A DNA stretch of 41,105 nt from SIG78 sp045587205 (GCA_045587205.1 JAZNBV010000083.1:1-41105); one strand, 5' to 3'. Shown: positions 16,472 to 25,631, counted from the stretch's first letter. Numbers and translations are program-made. Notes: generated from the letters alone by a model not told the origin.

Positions 16472-17598
16472 TCAGCGACCGGGAGGCGTGTATAATACTT
16501 AATATGATCTCCGGTATCGGTTACGCCCGGTATGCTGCGCTGGTGCGCCGTTTCGGTTCGCCGGCGTCGGTACTCAAGGCATCTGCAGCTGAAATTGCTG
16601 AAGTCAAAGGTATTGGAGCAAGTCTGGCAGAGACCGTCGGCAGCTGGCAGTATAATGTCGATCTGGATGGCGAACTTGCCAAAGCAGCCCGTGCCGGAGT
16701 AAGAATTTATACTGTCGAAGACGGTGATTACCCGGAGCAGCTGCGTTTAATTGCGGATCCGCCGCTGGTGTTGTATGTTCGCGGTACTTTGCCGGATTTT
16801 TCCTGCAATTCTGTAGCAATCGTCGGGTCGCGGCGGCTTTCGGCTTATGGCGACCGGATGGCAAAACAGTTTGCATCGGATGCGGTTTTGAGTGGTTGGA
16901 AAGTGGTTTCCGGTCTGGCGTTCGGGGTGGATGCTTCGGCGCATAAAGCCACGCTGGATGCCGGCGGTATAACTGTGGCGGTATTGGGCGGAGGTCTTTC
17001 GCGCATCCACCCGCAGGAACACGTTCCGCTGGCGGCGGCGATAGTTAAAAACAACGGCGCACTGATCAGTGAATTCCCAATGGATTTTCCGGTCAGCAGA
17101 CAGTCTTTTCCGCGGCGCAACCGCATTGTGGCGGCGCTCTGTCAGGCCACTGTGGTGATCGAAGCCGGATTGGATTCCGGAGCGCTTATCACCGCCCGTC
17201 AGGCTCTGGAACAGGGCAAGGCGGTGTTTGCTTTGCCGGGGCGGGTCGATGAACCGCAGGCGGCGGGGTGCAATACGCTGATCCGCGATTGCGGAGCAAA
17301 ACTGGTGATGAGTTTTCAGGATGTTTTGAGTGATTTTGATTTTCTGCCCGGATTGTCGCCCGCAGAAATGCCGCAGAACGGCAGTGTTGAAAAAGTGATA
17401 ACTGCCGGACCGGCAAAACTTTTCAACGATGTGGAAGAAGCTCTCTGGCAGGATATTTCGGTCAACGGTCCTGCCACGCTTGATGTATTGAGTCAAAGGC
17501 TCGATATTGCTCCGGGGCTGCTTGCCGGAACGCTTATGGCGCTGGAAATCCGCGATATTGTCAGTAAATCCCCCGGCGGGGTGTACGCTTTGAAGTAA
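16468..17598 (+). CDS. dprA: DNA-processing protein DprA (Smf)
   Basis: A 376-residue protein that loads RecA on incoming single-stranded DNA during natural transformation. An N-terminal helix-hairpin-helix/SAM-like part (VKGIGASLAETVG) precedes the Rossmann-like core. The core shows VAIVGSRRLSAYG, VSGLAFGVDASAHKATLDAGG, VLGGGLSRIHPQEH, SEFPMDFPVSRQSFPRRNRI and ALPGRVDEPQAAGCNTLIRDGA-like motifs. A C-terminal winged-helix domain (about 310-376) is present. The start at 16468 overlaps the aroB stop and has GGGGG upstream. An earlier in-frame ATG at 16444 lies inside aroB and adds no conserved sequence. Presence of DprA hints at competence, but no other competence gene is nearby. Confidence 0.95.
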   Translation: MISDREACIILNMISGIGYARYAALVRRFGSPASVLKASAAEIAEVKGIGASLAETVGSWQYNVDLDGELAKAARAGVRIYTVEDGDYPEQLRLIADPPLVLYVRGTLPDFSCNSVAIVGSRRLSAYGDRMAKQFASDAVLSGWKVVSGLAFGVDASAHKATLDAGGITVAVLGGGLSRIHPQEHVPLAAAIVKNNGALISEFPMDFPVSRQSFPRRNRIVAALCQATVVIEAGLDSGALITARQALEQGKAVFALPGRVDEPQAAGCNTLIRDCGAKLVMSFQDVLSDFDFLPGLSPAEMPQNGSVEKVITAGPAKLFNDVEEALWQDISVNGPATLDVLSQRLDIAPGLLAGTLMALEIRDIVSKSPGGVYALK

Positions 17599-17629
17599 CA
17601 ATTTTTATCTGTAAAGGAGTTTTTATATT

Positions 17630-18502
17630 ATGAACAACTGTCCTGAACTTGATATGCGGCGTGTAAATCTGCTGATCGACCTGGCGCTGGAAGAAGATCT
17701 TGCCGACCGCGGTGATACCACCAGCAAATCGGTTATTCCCGCCGATGCCCGGGCAAAGGGCGTACTTTATGCCAAAAGCGATTGCGTGCTTGCCGGCTTG
17801 GCAGTGGCGGAAGCGGTATTCAAAAAACTGGATCCGGCGTGTGATTTCAAATATATTCTGCACGACGGCGACCAGTGCCCGGCTAAAACTGTTATTGCCG
17901 AAATTACCGGCAACGCTGTGGCTATGCTTACTGCAGAACGGACGGCACTGAACTTTATCCAGCGGCTCTGCGGAGTGGCAACAATGGCGCACAACTATGC
18001 GGATTGTGTCAAAGATTATGCTATGCAGATACTCGATACCCGCAAAACCACCCCCGGCTGGCGCAACCTTGAAAAATACGCTGTGGCAGTCGGCGGCGCT
18101 TCCAACCACCGGATCGGTCTTTACGACCGTATTATGATCAAAGACAATCACCGCGAAATGGCGGGTATGGAAGGCCCCGGCGGCATCCTCCGCAGCGTGG
18201 AGCGCGCCCGCGCAATGTATCCTGATCTGGAAGTGGAAGTCGAAGTCGATACCCTTGAAGAACTCGATGAAGCACTCCAGTCGGGCTGCGAATATATACT
18301 GCTTGATAATATGAGTACTGAAAATATGGCGGAAGCCGTGCGCCGCAATCAGGGTCGCGCCAAGCTGGAGGCTTCGGGCAATATCACTATTGAGCGTTTG
18401 AAAGAGATCGCCGCAGCAGGGGTGGATTTTGCCAGCAGCGGAGCTTTGACCCATTCGGTCAAATCAAGCGATATATCGCTGGATATAACCCCTTTGGCAT
18501 AA
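17630..18502 (+). CDS. nadC: Nicotinate-nucleotide pyrophosphorylase (quinolinate phosphoribosyltransferase)
   Basis: A 290-residue enzyme that converts quinolinate and PRPP to nicotinate mononucleotide in NAD synthesis. Diagnostic blocks are LEEDLADRGDTTS near the N-terminus, ERTALNFIQRLCGVAT, LDTRKTTPGWRNLEKYAVAVGG, NHRIGLYDRIMIKDNH, VEVEVDTLEEL, ILLDNM and LEASGNI. AAAGGAG precedes the ATG at a spacing of about 11. It follows dprA by 31 bases and precedes ruvA by 13. Together with nadK at 10822 the window holds two steps of NAD(P) metabolism in separate operons. Confidence 0.97.
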   Translation: MNNCPELDMRRVNLLIDLALEEDLADRGDTTSKSVIPADARAKGVLYAKSDCVLAGLAVAEAVFKKLDPACDFKYILHDGDQCPAKTVIAEITGNAVAMLTAERTALNFIQRLCGVATMAHNYADCVKDYAMQILDTRKTTPGWRNLEKYAVAVGGASNHRIGLYDRIMIKDNHREMAGMEGPGGILRSVERARAMYPDLEVEVEVDTLEELDEALQSGCEYILLDNMSTENMAEAVRRNQGRAKLEASGNITIERLKEIAAAGVDFASSGALTHSVKSSDISLDITPLA

Positions 18503-18515
18503 ACGAGGTAAAAGT

Positions 18516-19148
18516 ATGATCGGCCGCTTGAAAGGTACTTTGATCGAGTCAGATTACACCAGCTGTCTGGTAGATGTAAACGGCGTGGGGTACGATTGCT
18601 CGATACCGATGAGTACATTTGATAAACTGCCCCGCGCTGGCGAAGAGGTGGTACTGTGGATCTCCACGCAGGTGCGCGAAGACTCCATAACGCTGTTCGG
18701 ATTTGCCAGCAAGGATGAACGCAAACTTTTTGTGAATCTGCTGGATGTTTCGGGCATCGGCGGCAAACTGGCACTGGCGATCTTGAGCGGTATGGCTCTG
18801 GAAAGTCTGTGCAGTGCCATTATCAACGGCGATGTAAAACTGTTAAGCAAGATAAGCGGCGTCGGCAAACGCACCGCGGAACGGCTGGTGGTGGAACTGC
18901 GGGATAAATTGCCCAAACTGGATTTGAGTTTTGCTGCAGGGTACGCTGCTGCCAGCGGAGCTGCCGCAGTTGATGATCCCCGCAACAGTGCCGTTAATGA
19001 TGCTTTGCAGGCGTTGGCACAACTGGGGTTCAAGTCCGAACAGGCACGGAGCAAGGTAACAGAGATCGCCTCGGAACTGTCGGTCGAAGAATGCAGTACC
19101 GAAAATCTGCTGCGGCTGGCGATCCAGCAGCTGGCAGGCTCACGATAA
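18516..19148 (+). CDS. ruvA: Holliday junction branch migration protein RuvA
   Basis: A 210-residue protein that binds Holliday junctions and directs the RuvB motor. The N-terminal OB-fold (MIGRLKGTLIE...VDVNGVGYD), the tandem helix-hairpin-helix motifs (LLDVSGIGGKLALAIL and LSKISGVGKRTAERLVVELRDKL) and the C-terminal RuvB-binding domain (NDALQALAQLGF) are all present at normal length. ruvB and ruvC are not in the window. A GAGG-type ribosome site sits just upstream. The hydrolase gene starts 12 bases after its stop, so both could share a transcript. Confidence 0.97.
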   Translation: MIGRLKGTLIESDYTSCLVDVNGVGYDCSIPMSTFDKLPRAGEEVVLWISTQVREDSITLFGFASKDERKLFVNLLDVSGIGGKLALAILSGMALESLCSAIINGDVKLLSKISGVGKRTAERLVVELRDKLPKLDLSFAAGYAAASGAAAVDDPRNSAVNDALQALAQLGFKSEQARSKVTEIASELSVEECSTENLLRLAIQQLAGSR

Positions 19149-19160
19149 CAGGAGCGTTTT

Positions 19161-20642
19161 ATGCAGAAAAAAGTAGAAGTCCTTATCGGCGAAGCCGCGG
19201 GACGCAGTTTTTTTGATTTCGGCAAAGCTTCTTACGGTCAGTTGGAAGTTGAACTGACCCTTAACGGAGAACATCTTATCGAAGTGGTGGTGGGCGAAGC
19301 CTGCAGTCAGGCAACGATTCTGCACGAACACGGCTGGCGCACTTTTATAATCGACCGTTTTATGGCAAAAGAGGGTACAAATACCTATAAATTCAACATT
19401 CCTGAATTTCAGCCCGCTTACGGTAATCAGCAGAGTTATACGCCGACACCTGCAGAGTGCGGCGGCGAGATCGCACCGTTCCGCTATGTGGAAGTAAATC
19501 ACTATTACGGCGAAGTCAAAGTGACCCGCACGGTCTGGTTTGACGACTTTGATGACGATGCGGCGGTGTTTGAAAGTTCCAACGCCGCTCTCAACAAGGT
19601 TTGGGAATTCTGCAAATATTCGATCAAAGCGACCAATGTTTTCGGTTATTACATCGACGGCGACCGTGAACGGCGGCCCTACGAGGGCGATGCTTATATC
19701 AACCAGCTGGGGCATTTCTGCTGCGACTGCAGCTATAAGACTGCCCGCAATACGATAAGTTATTTTGAACATTACCCCACCTGGCCCACGGAATGGCAGC
19801 TTTTGACTCCTGTGCTGGCGCGCGATTATTATTTGTACAGCGGCGACCGCGCCAGCGTGGATTCCTGGCTCAAGTGGCTGGACAGAACGCTGCTTGATGA
19901 ATACGAAACAAGTGACGGCTTGATCGCTCCGTCGGGCAAGGTGCGCGACATTATCGACTGGCCCGTGGGCGACCGCGATGGATATGTGTTCGGCAAATGC
20001 AACTTTGTACCCAACGCCTATCGGGTGGGGGCATTGCAGGCAATGTACGAACTTACAAATAAAGAAGCCTATTTGCTCAAAGCGCAGAAATTGCGTTCAG
20101 TGCTGCGTAACACGATGTGGCGCAACGGTTTTCCGCTGGATTCCATCGGAGCGGATCACACCGCATTGCATTCGGCAGTTTTTGCGCTGCGCTTCGGTAT
20201 TGCCGAAGAACAGGAAAAGGCCGCATTGCTGGAATTTATCTGCAGTAAAAAATTTGCCTGCAGTGTTTATACTGCCCAATATGTGCTGGAAGTCTGCGCA
20301 GAAGGCAATCAGAGTGATTATGTGCTGAAGATGCTTACAGGCAGCGGCGAACGCAGCTGGCTCAATATGCTTGCTCAAGGCTCCACTATTACAATGGAAG
20401 GCTGGAGCGAAATTTGCAAGCCGCATCAGGATTGGAGCCACGCCTAGGGGGCAGCTCCTGCTAATATCATTCCCCGCTGGGTGGTGGGCTTGCGGCCGAC
20501 AAAACCGGGGTTCAAAGAGTATGTACTTGACCCGCATCCGGGCGATCTGGAGTATTTCCGTTACCGGCACAAGACCGCTTCCGGAGTAATCGAAGTGGAG
20601 TGGAAGGATAAAAAGATAACTTCCCGACGGATGAAAGCGTAA
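19161..20642 (+). pseudogene. GH78-like (alpha-L-rhamnosidase-type) hydrolase gene interrupted by an in-frame TAG
   Basis: The frame encodes 493 codons but is cut by TAG at 20445-20447 (codon 429). Before it come a short beta-rich segment (1-130) and an (alpha/alpha)6-barrel catalytic domain of GH78 type. DGDRERRPYEGDA (residues 166-178) and TITMEGWSE (409-417) match the regions holding the family's acidic catalytic residues. After the TAG the same frame runs on as GAAPANIIPRWVVGL...LRPTKPGF to TAA at 20642, the normal GH78 C-terminus. The TAG falls where homologues read SHAW-GAAPA, so TGG (Trp) to TAG is the simplest explanation. The protein is shorter than most GH78 enzymes (about 900 residues). 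There is no signal peptide, so it would act in the cytoplasm. The truncated 428-residue product lacks the C-terminal strand-forming segment. It could be a recent pseudogene, a strain polymorphism or a sequence error. Confidence 0.8.
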
Positions 20643-20660
20643 GATAATTTGCTGTATGAT

Positions 20661-20701
20661 TTGCAAAAAAGCAAGAGCTGTGTTATTGTTATAGGATAAC
20701 A
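20661..20701 (+). promoter_or_regulatory. Promoter with overlapping palindromic operator before the isomerase-like gene
   Basis: TTGCAA (20661-20666), a 17-base spacer and TATTGT (20684-20689) form a promoter. A perfect inverted repeat, TGTTAT-AGG-ATAACA at 20687-20701, overlaps the -10 and start region, where a repressor would block initiation. The repressor is not identifiable from the site. Confidence 0.5.
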
Positions 20702-20737
20702 GCGTTTTTGTAATTATAAATTTTCGGGGATAAGAGA

Positions 20738-21484
20738 ATGTTTGATCTGGTCAAAAATATCGGTGTTAAGAGTTACTCATTCCGCACCATTACTGATAAT
20801 ATTGAGTGTGCCAAAACCATCCGCAGCTGCGAAAGCACCGTGGTGGATCTTTCGGCGGCACATATCAATTACGATGAACCGGAAACCTGGGATAAAGTGA
20901 TTGCCGATTACGCTGATAATGGAGTGAGCATTGACGGTATCGGCGTGGTGAGCGCGCAGCTGGACGAAGCGTGGAACCGTCGTTTTTTTGAGTTCGGTAA
21001 AAAAGCCGGTATCGGACTTATCGGTTTGACTTTTACCCCCGATAACTGGGAAGAAATCGTAAAAGTGATCGACAAATTGAGCGAAGAATACGGTATTCTG
21101 ACCGCAATACACAACCACGGCGGCTACAATTGGCTGGGTAATTCCACGGCGCTGCGATATGTGTTCGGTAAATGTTCCAAACGCATCGGGCTTTGTCTGG
21201 ATACGGCGTGGTGTATTCATACCGAGCGGGAAAATCCGGTTAAATTTATGGAGTTGTTCGGCGACCGTATGTACGGGATCCACTTCAAGGATTTTGTGTG
21301 GGAACGCAACGGCAAACACGTTGATTCCATTGTCGGCGAAGGCTCGCTGGATCTTGCCGGAACGCTGGAGAAATTCAAAGAGATGGAATTTATCAAGTCT
21401 GCGTGCGTGGAATACGAAGGGGCCGAAACCGCCGAATGTACCAGAAAATCCATAGCCAACATCCGCGAACTTTACAATAAATAA
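20738..21484 (+). CDS. Sugar phosphate isomerase/epimerase-like TIM-barrel protein
   Basis: A 248-residue protein of the xylose isomerase-like/AP endonuclease 2 TIM-barrel superfamily, which includes sugar isomerases, epimerases and inosose dehydratases. Metal-ligand candidates lie in the usual barrel positions: the IHNHGGYN histidines, LCLDTAW, MYGIHFKDFVW and a late Glu in SACVEYEGAE. It is typical of catabolic gene sets in gut and marine Lentisphaerota and Bacteroidota. The ATG follows GGGGATAAGAGA. The gene follows the broken GH78-like gene but has its own promoter and operator. The actual substrate is not deducible. Confidence 0.85.
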   Translation: MFDLVKNIGVKSYSFRTITDNIECAKTIRSCESTVVDLSAAHINYDEPETWDKVIADYADNGVSIDGIGVVSAQLDEAWNRRFFEFGKKAGIGLIGLTFTPDNWEEIVKVIDKLSEEYGILTAIHNHGGYNWLGNSTALRYVFGKCSKRIGLCLDTAWCIHTERENPVKFMELFGDRMYGIHFKDFVWERNGKHVDSIVGEGSLDLAGTLEKFKEMEFIKSACVEYEGAETAECTRKSIANIRELYNK

Positions 21485-21553
21485 ATTTCAACTGTTGCCA
21501 TATTCCGGATGGATAGAAAATTACAACACAGTATATTATAATGACGGTTCGAA

Positions 21554-22993
21554 ATGCTTTTTAATTCATATATATTTCTTTTGGCTTTTTTCCCGGCAGT
21601 ATTTGCCGGTTACCGATTGCTGGAAAAGTATTGTCCATTTATATATGCTAAATTATTTCTGGTATTGGCCTCTGTTTATTTTTACGGTTTTTTTAAGCCA
21701 TCGTATGTTGTAATATTAGTTGTTTCTATTATTATCAACTATCTGCTTTGCGTAAGATGTGGGAATCTAACGTTTACCGCGATCAGGCGTTTGATGCTGG
21801 TCGCTGGCTGTGTATTAAATATCGGTATTCTTGGATATTTCAAGTACACAGGTTTTTTGCTGGAAAATCTTAACTTTTTCTTTGGCAGCACATTTGATTG
21901 CTTTTCTGTGCTGTTGCCGCTTGGGATCAGTTTTTATACTTTTCAGCAGCTTTCTTTTTTAATAGATACTTACCGCGGGAGCAATAAACGATACGGTTTT
22001 GTTGATTATTCTCTTTTTGTGACATTTTTTCCACAGCTGATTGCCGGTCCGATTGTGCTGCCGGAAGAGATGCTTCCGCAATTCAATGACGCGTCCCGGA
22101 GAGGTGTTTGTTGGAGCAATATGAATGAAGGTCTTTTTCTGTTTGCCTGCGGATTGATTAAAAAATGTTTTTTGGCAGATACGCTGACAATTGTTGCAGA
22201 TACCGGGTTTAATTCCGGCACTCCGTTGAATTTTTCAGAAGGATGGTTTGTATCATTGGCATACACGCTGCAGCTTTACTTTGATTTCAGCGGTTATTGC
22301 GATATGGCAGTCGGGATCGGTAAGTTTTTTAATATCGATTTACCGATGAATTTCAATTCTCCATATAAATCAACAGATTTTACAAATTTCTGGCGCCGCT
22401 GGCATATAACGCTGGGACGATTTATGATGAATTATCTCTACATACCATTGGGCGGCAATAAAAAAGGAACATTGCGTACTTTGGGAAATCTGCTTGCAGT
22501 ATTTGTTTTGAGCGGTCTCTGGCATGGAGCCAGCTGGTTGTTTCTGCTCTGGGGCGGCGTGCACGGGGTCTGTATTCTGGTACACCGGGTCTGGAGCAAA
22601 ATCGTGTTGAAAAAATATCCGTTTCTGGAACTGCCACGGGTGCCGGCCATTGTCCTTACATTTATATTGGTAAATTTCTTTTGGGTGTTTTTCCGGGCAA
22701 CAACCTTCAAGCGGGCGTGGGAAATCATTTGCAGTATGGTTGATTTCGGCAATATACAGTGGCTTTCGCGTTCTTTCCGGCGTGCAATTGAAGAGTATGG
22801 GTTTGATAAGGATTTTATTTTTGCGCTGGGCGGAATATCGTTGCTTATAGTTTTCCTGTTGCCGAATTCTTTTGAAATGAATAAAAAACTCCGGTTGTAT
22901 CCCCTTTGGAGAATGTTACTGACGATTATTTTTATTGTAATCGGATTTTTCTGTGTAGGACGCAATTCCCCATTTTTATATTTTAATTTTTGA
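21554..22993 (+). CDS. MBOAT-family membrane O-acyltransferase (AlgI/DltB-like)
   Basis: A 479-residue polytopic membrane protein that moves acyl groups across the inner membrane onto an extracellular polymer. MLFNSYIFLLAFFP is the standard AlgI N-terminus. Conserved signatures are GISFYTFQQLSFLID, YFDFSGYCDMA, FWRRWHITLGRFMMNYLYIPLGG (H284) and LSGLWHGASW, with catalytic H324. About ten hydrophobic segments are visible. No strong Shine-Dalgarno is seen. Its stop (TGA 22991-22993) is 11 bases before the partner start. Base composition is visibly more AT-rich than the housekeeping genes on both sides, which fits acquisition or a polysaccharide-decoration locus. The acceptor polymer is unknown. 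Confidence 0.93.
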   Translation: MLFNSYIFLLAFFPAVFAGYRLLEKYCPFIYAKLFLVLASVYFYGFFKPSYVVILVVSIIINYLLCVRCGNLTFTAIRRLMLVAGCVLNIGILGYFKYTGFLLENLNFFFGSTFDCFSVLLPLGISFYTFQQLSFLIDTYRGSNKRYGFVDYSLFVTFFPQLIAGPIVLPEEMLPQFNDASRRGVCWSNMNEGLFLFACGLIKKCFLADTLTIVADTGFNSGTPLNFSEGWFVSLAYTLQLYFDFSGYCDMAVGIGKFFNIDLPMNFNSPYKSTDFTNFWRRWHITLGRFMMNYLYIPLGGNKKGTLRTLGNLLAVFVLSGLWHGASWLFLLWGGVHGVCILVHRVWSKIVLKKYPFLELPRVPAIVLTFILVNFFWVFFRATTFKRAWEIICSMVDFGNIQWLSRSFRRAIEEYGFDKDFIFALGGISLLIVFLLPNSFEMNKKLRLYPLWRMLLTIIFIVIGFFCVGRNSPFLYFNF

Positions 22994-23004
22994 GAGTTTC
23001 AGCA

Positions 23005-24048
23005 ATGAATGAACGGAAAATTTTTATATTGACTTTCAGCTTATGCATAGTTGTTATTTTACTGTTGGCATTTTTTACCTATACTGTAAATCAGATTAAA
23101 TTAAATTCTGATCGTCCGTTAGCTGGAATTGATGGGCGCCAATACAGCAGTATTGCCATAAGAAAATTTAATTTTAATGCAATTATTGCCGGCAGTTCGA
23201 TGTCGCAATGTTTCAAATGTTCGGAATTTGATTCTGCATTTAGAAATAAATCTATAAAACTTACAATCTCCGCCTGCAATATTGCAGAGATCAGATTTTT
23301 GCTGGATTCAGCTGCACGATATCAGAAAATCAACAGGGTTATGTTTGATCTTTCGCCTATATTTTTACACAGAGAGCAGACTTTGAGTAATATTGAACAG
23401 GGCTACTACAGTAAAAATCCCGATTGGTTTTTATTCAGAAAAAGTTTTTCATTTGATTTTTTTGCTGAAGCATTTGAGTTTGTGTCAGGTATTTGCCGTG
23501 GCAAGGTAAAATATACTAACTGGGATGATATCTACCGTTGGGATAAAACACGCCCCTGTTCAGAAAAATATTTTGCAAAGGCTCTTCTGTATAAAGATCA
23601 TACCCCTGATGATTATTCCAGTGATAAATTAATAAAAAAAGCAGAAAAAAATATAGCAGTTCATCTGCTGCCATTGCTTGAAAAATATTCTGAAACCGAG
23701 TTTTTGATATTTTTCCCTCCTTTTTCAATTATGAGATACCGGGGGATCAATACAGATGAATATATTAAATTCAAGAGCCGTTATGTCGATACTCTGCTGC
23801 GTGTGGAAAATGTAAAGATATATGATTTTGAAACAGCTTTTCAAATCACTGAAGATTTTAATAACTACAAAGATTTAAGTCATTATTCAAGTAAAATCAA
23901 TTCCTGGATGATATCTTGTATGAAAAGAGGGGATTACCTGGTCACTGGGGACAACAAGGATATGTTGCTTGAAAAATTCCGGAGCCGGATTTCTGCTTAC
24001 GATTATCAGAAAGCATATGACCGGTTAAAATCAGTTTACGGTAAATAA
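23005..24048 (+). CDS. SGNH-like membrane-anchored protein, partner of the MBOAT acyltransferase
   Basis: A 347-residue protein with one N-terminal transmembrane anchor (residues 6-26) and a periplasmic domain. IIAGSSMSQC (60-69) looks like the Ser block and NYKDLSHYSS (287-296), with D290 and H293, like the Asp-x-x-His block of SGNH/DltD-like acyltransferase partners. FFPPFS at 236-241 is the usual middle strand. MBOAT proteins of the AlgI/DltB type commonly work with such a protein to finish acyl transfer, and gene order supports that here. The ATG at 23005 (GAGAG upstream) is preferred over a TTG at 22990 that overlaps the preceding stop. The gene is very AT-rich by eye. The SGNH assignment rests on motifs and context. 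Confidence 0.75.
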   Translation: MNERKIFILTFSLCIVVILLLAFFTYTVNQIKLNSDRPLAGIDGRQYSSIAIRKFNFNAIIAGSSMSQCFKCSEFDSAFRNKSIKLTISACNIAEIRFLLDSAARYQKINRVMFDLSPIFLHREQTLSNIEQGYYSKNPDWFLFRKSFSFDFFAEAFEFVSGICRGKVKYTNWDDIYRWDKTRPCSEKYFAKALLYKDHTPDDYSSDKLIKKAEKNIAVHLLPLLEKYSETEFLIFFPPFSIMRYRGINTDEYIKFKSRYVDTLLRVENVKIYDFETAFQITEDFNNYKDLSHYSSKINSWMISCMKRGDYLVTGDNKDMLLEKFRSRISAYDYQKAYDRLKSVYGK

Positions 24049-24125
24049 AGATTAAAAATTTTCAGCAGAAGATTTTTTCTTTATTTTCCTGCAGTAAAAA
24101 ATGCGGGAAAAAACTTACTTTTTAC

Positions 24126-24154
24126 TTGCCTTAAACCTTTAGGTGTGGTATCTT
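24126..24154 (+). promoter_or_regulatory. Probable promoter of cysS
   Basis: TTGCCT (24126-24131), a 17-base spacer and TATCTT (24149-24154) lie 52 bases upstream of the cysS ATG. The gap before it (24049-24125) is AT-rich and holds no clear terminator for the preceding gene. Confidence 0.5.
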
Positions 24155-24206
24155 AATTAGTGTATTAGTTTGCTTAAAATATCCAACTTGAAGGAAATCT
24201 ATAAAA

Positions 24207-25631
24207 ATGGCTGAAAAAGTACGGTTTTTTAATACTATGGCCCGCCGCCTGCAGGAGTTTGAACCACTGCAGGAGGGTAAAGTCGGTCTCTATACCTGCG
24301 GACCTACGGTTTACAACTTTGCCCATATCGGCAACTTCCGCGCTTATACTTTTGAGGATATACTCTGCAGGACTCTGCGGCTGGCGGGCTATGATGTTAA
24401 ACAGGTTATGAACCTTACTGACGTTGATGACAAAACCATCCGCGATTCGCAGAAAGAAAATCTGCCGCTCAAAGAGTTCACCGCCCGCTATATCAAGGCG
24501 TTTTTTGAAGACCTGAAAAAACTGCGCATCCATCCCGCTGCGGTATATCCGGCGGCTACCGAGCATATTCCCGAAATGATCGCGCTTATCCAGAAGCTTT
24601 TTGACAAGGGGTACGCTTATATCGCTGAAGATAAAAGCATCTACTTTGCTATTGACAAGTTCCCCGCTTACGGCAAGCTCGCCAATATCGACCGCGAAAA
24701 TCAGCGCGCCGGCGTGCGTATCAAAACCGATGAGTATGCCAAGGAATCTGTTGCCGACTTCGCCCTCTGGAAAGCCTGGGACGAAAAAGACGGCGATGTG
24801 GTCTGGGATTCGCCCTGGGGCAAGGGCCGTCCCGGCTGGCACATTGAGTGTTCGGCAATGGCTATGAAATATCTGGGGCCGACTTTCGATATCCATACCG
24901 GCGGTATAGATAATATGTTCCCGCATCACGAAGATGAGATCGCCCAAAGCGAAGGCGCTAACGAAGTAAAGTATGTAAACTACTGGCTGCATTGCGCTCA
25001 TTTGATGGTCAACGGCGAAAAAATGTCCAAGTCGCTGGGCAACTTCTTTACCTTGCGCGATCTGGAAAATCAGGGCAGAACCGGCCGCGAGATCCGTTAT
25101 GTGCTGATGAGTACGCACTACCGCAAAAAGCTCAACTTTACTTTTGATGCGCTCGATCAGGCGCGCGAAACGCTCCGGAAATTCGACGACTGCTTTGTGC
25201 GCCTTGCCGCCGCCAACGGAGACGGCTCCGCTGATGGCGTTGCTCAAGCTGCTGCTGATAAGGCGGTTGCGGCTTTCAAGGCGGCGATGTTCGACGATCT
25301 TAATACTGCCGAGGCTTCGGCGGCGATCTACGGGCTTTTTCACGATGCAAATAAACTGCTTGCTGTCAACACGGTTTCTGCAAAAGGCGGCGCAGTTATG
25401 CTGGAAGCGTTCCGCACTTTTGATCAAGTCTGGGCCTGTCTGGATGTGGATACAGCGCTGGCGGCGGATAACTCTGTACCCGCTGAAATCGAAGCACTTG
25501 CCCAGGCGCGTCTGGAAGCCAGGAAAAATAAAAACTGGGCTGAATCTGACCGTCTGCGTGATGAAATCAAAAATAAAGGCTACGCGCTTGAAGATGTTCC
25601 CGGCGGCGGATACCGCCTGAAAAAACTTTAA
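24207..25631 (+). CDS. cysS: Cysteinyl-tRNA synthetase
   Basis: A 474-residue class Ia synthetase. Visible are the zinc-ligand LYTCGPTVYNFAHIGNFR block, with its HIGH-equivalent HIGN, and NLTDVDDKTI. WHIECSAMA, DIHTGGIDNMFPHHEDEIAQSE (zinc and active-site histidines) and the KMSKS loop GEKMSKSLGNFFTL follow. The C-terminal DALR/anticodon part ends in WAESDRLRDEIKNKGYALEDVPGG, the usual family terminus. AAGGAA precedes the ATG. Monocistronic in appearance, convergent with the rodA-like gene, with a strong shared hairpin at its 3' end. Confidence 0.98.
   Translation: MAEKVRFFNTMARRLQEFEPLQEGKVGLYTCGPTVYNFAHIGNFRAYTFEDILCRTLRLAGYDVKQVMNLTDVDDKTIRDSQKENLPLKEFTARYIKAFFEDLKKLRIHPAAVYPAATEHIPEMIALIQKLFDKGYAYIAEDKSIYFAIDKFPAYGKLANIDRENQRAGVRIKTDEYAKESVADFALWKAWDEKDGDVVWDSPWGKGRPGWHIECSAMAMKYLGPTFDIHTGGIDNMFPHHEDEIAQSEGANEVKYVNYWLHCAHLMVNGEKMSKSLGNFFTLRDLENQGRTGREIRYVLMSTHYRKKLNFTFDALDQARETLRKFDDCFVRLAAANGDGSADGVAQAAADKAVAAFKAAMFDDLNTAEASAAIYGLFHDANKLLAVNTVSAKGGAVMLEAFRTFDQVWACLDVDTALAADNSVPAEIEALAQARLEARKNKNWAESDRLRDEIKNKGYALEDVPGGGYRLKKL

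Noticed and set aside
20445..20447. Programmed recoding of TAG as pyrrolysine
   Set aside because: The position is a Trp in the family motif and GH78 enzymes are not known to use pyrrolysine. A point mutation or sequence error is simpler. Kept only as a check under the TAG-usage finding.
19161..20447. Complete 428-residue hydrolase ending naturally at the TAG
   Set aside because: The in-frame sequence after the TAG encodes the conserved GH78 C-terminus, so the stop is premature.
21532..21542. Promoter directly before the MBOAT gene
   Set aside because: TATAAT at 21537-21542 would start transcription only about 5 bases before the ATG and has no acceptable -35. The region is simply AT-rich.
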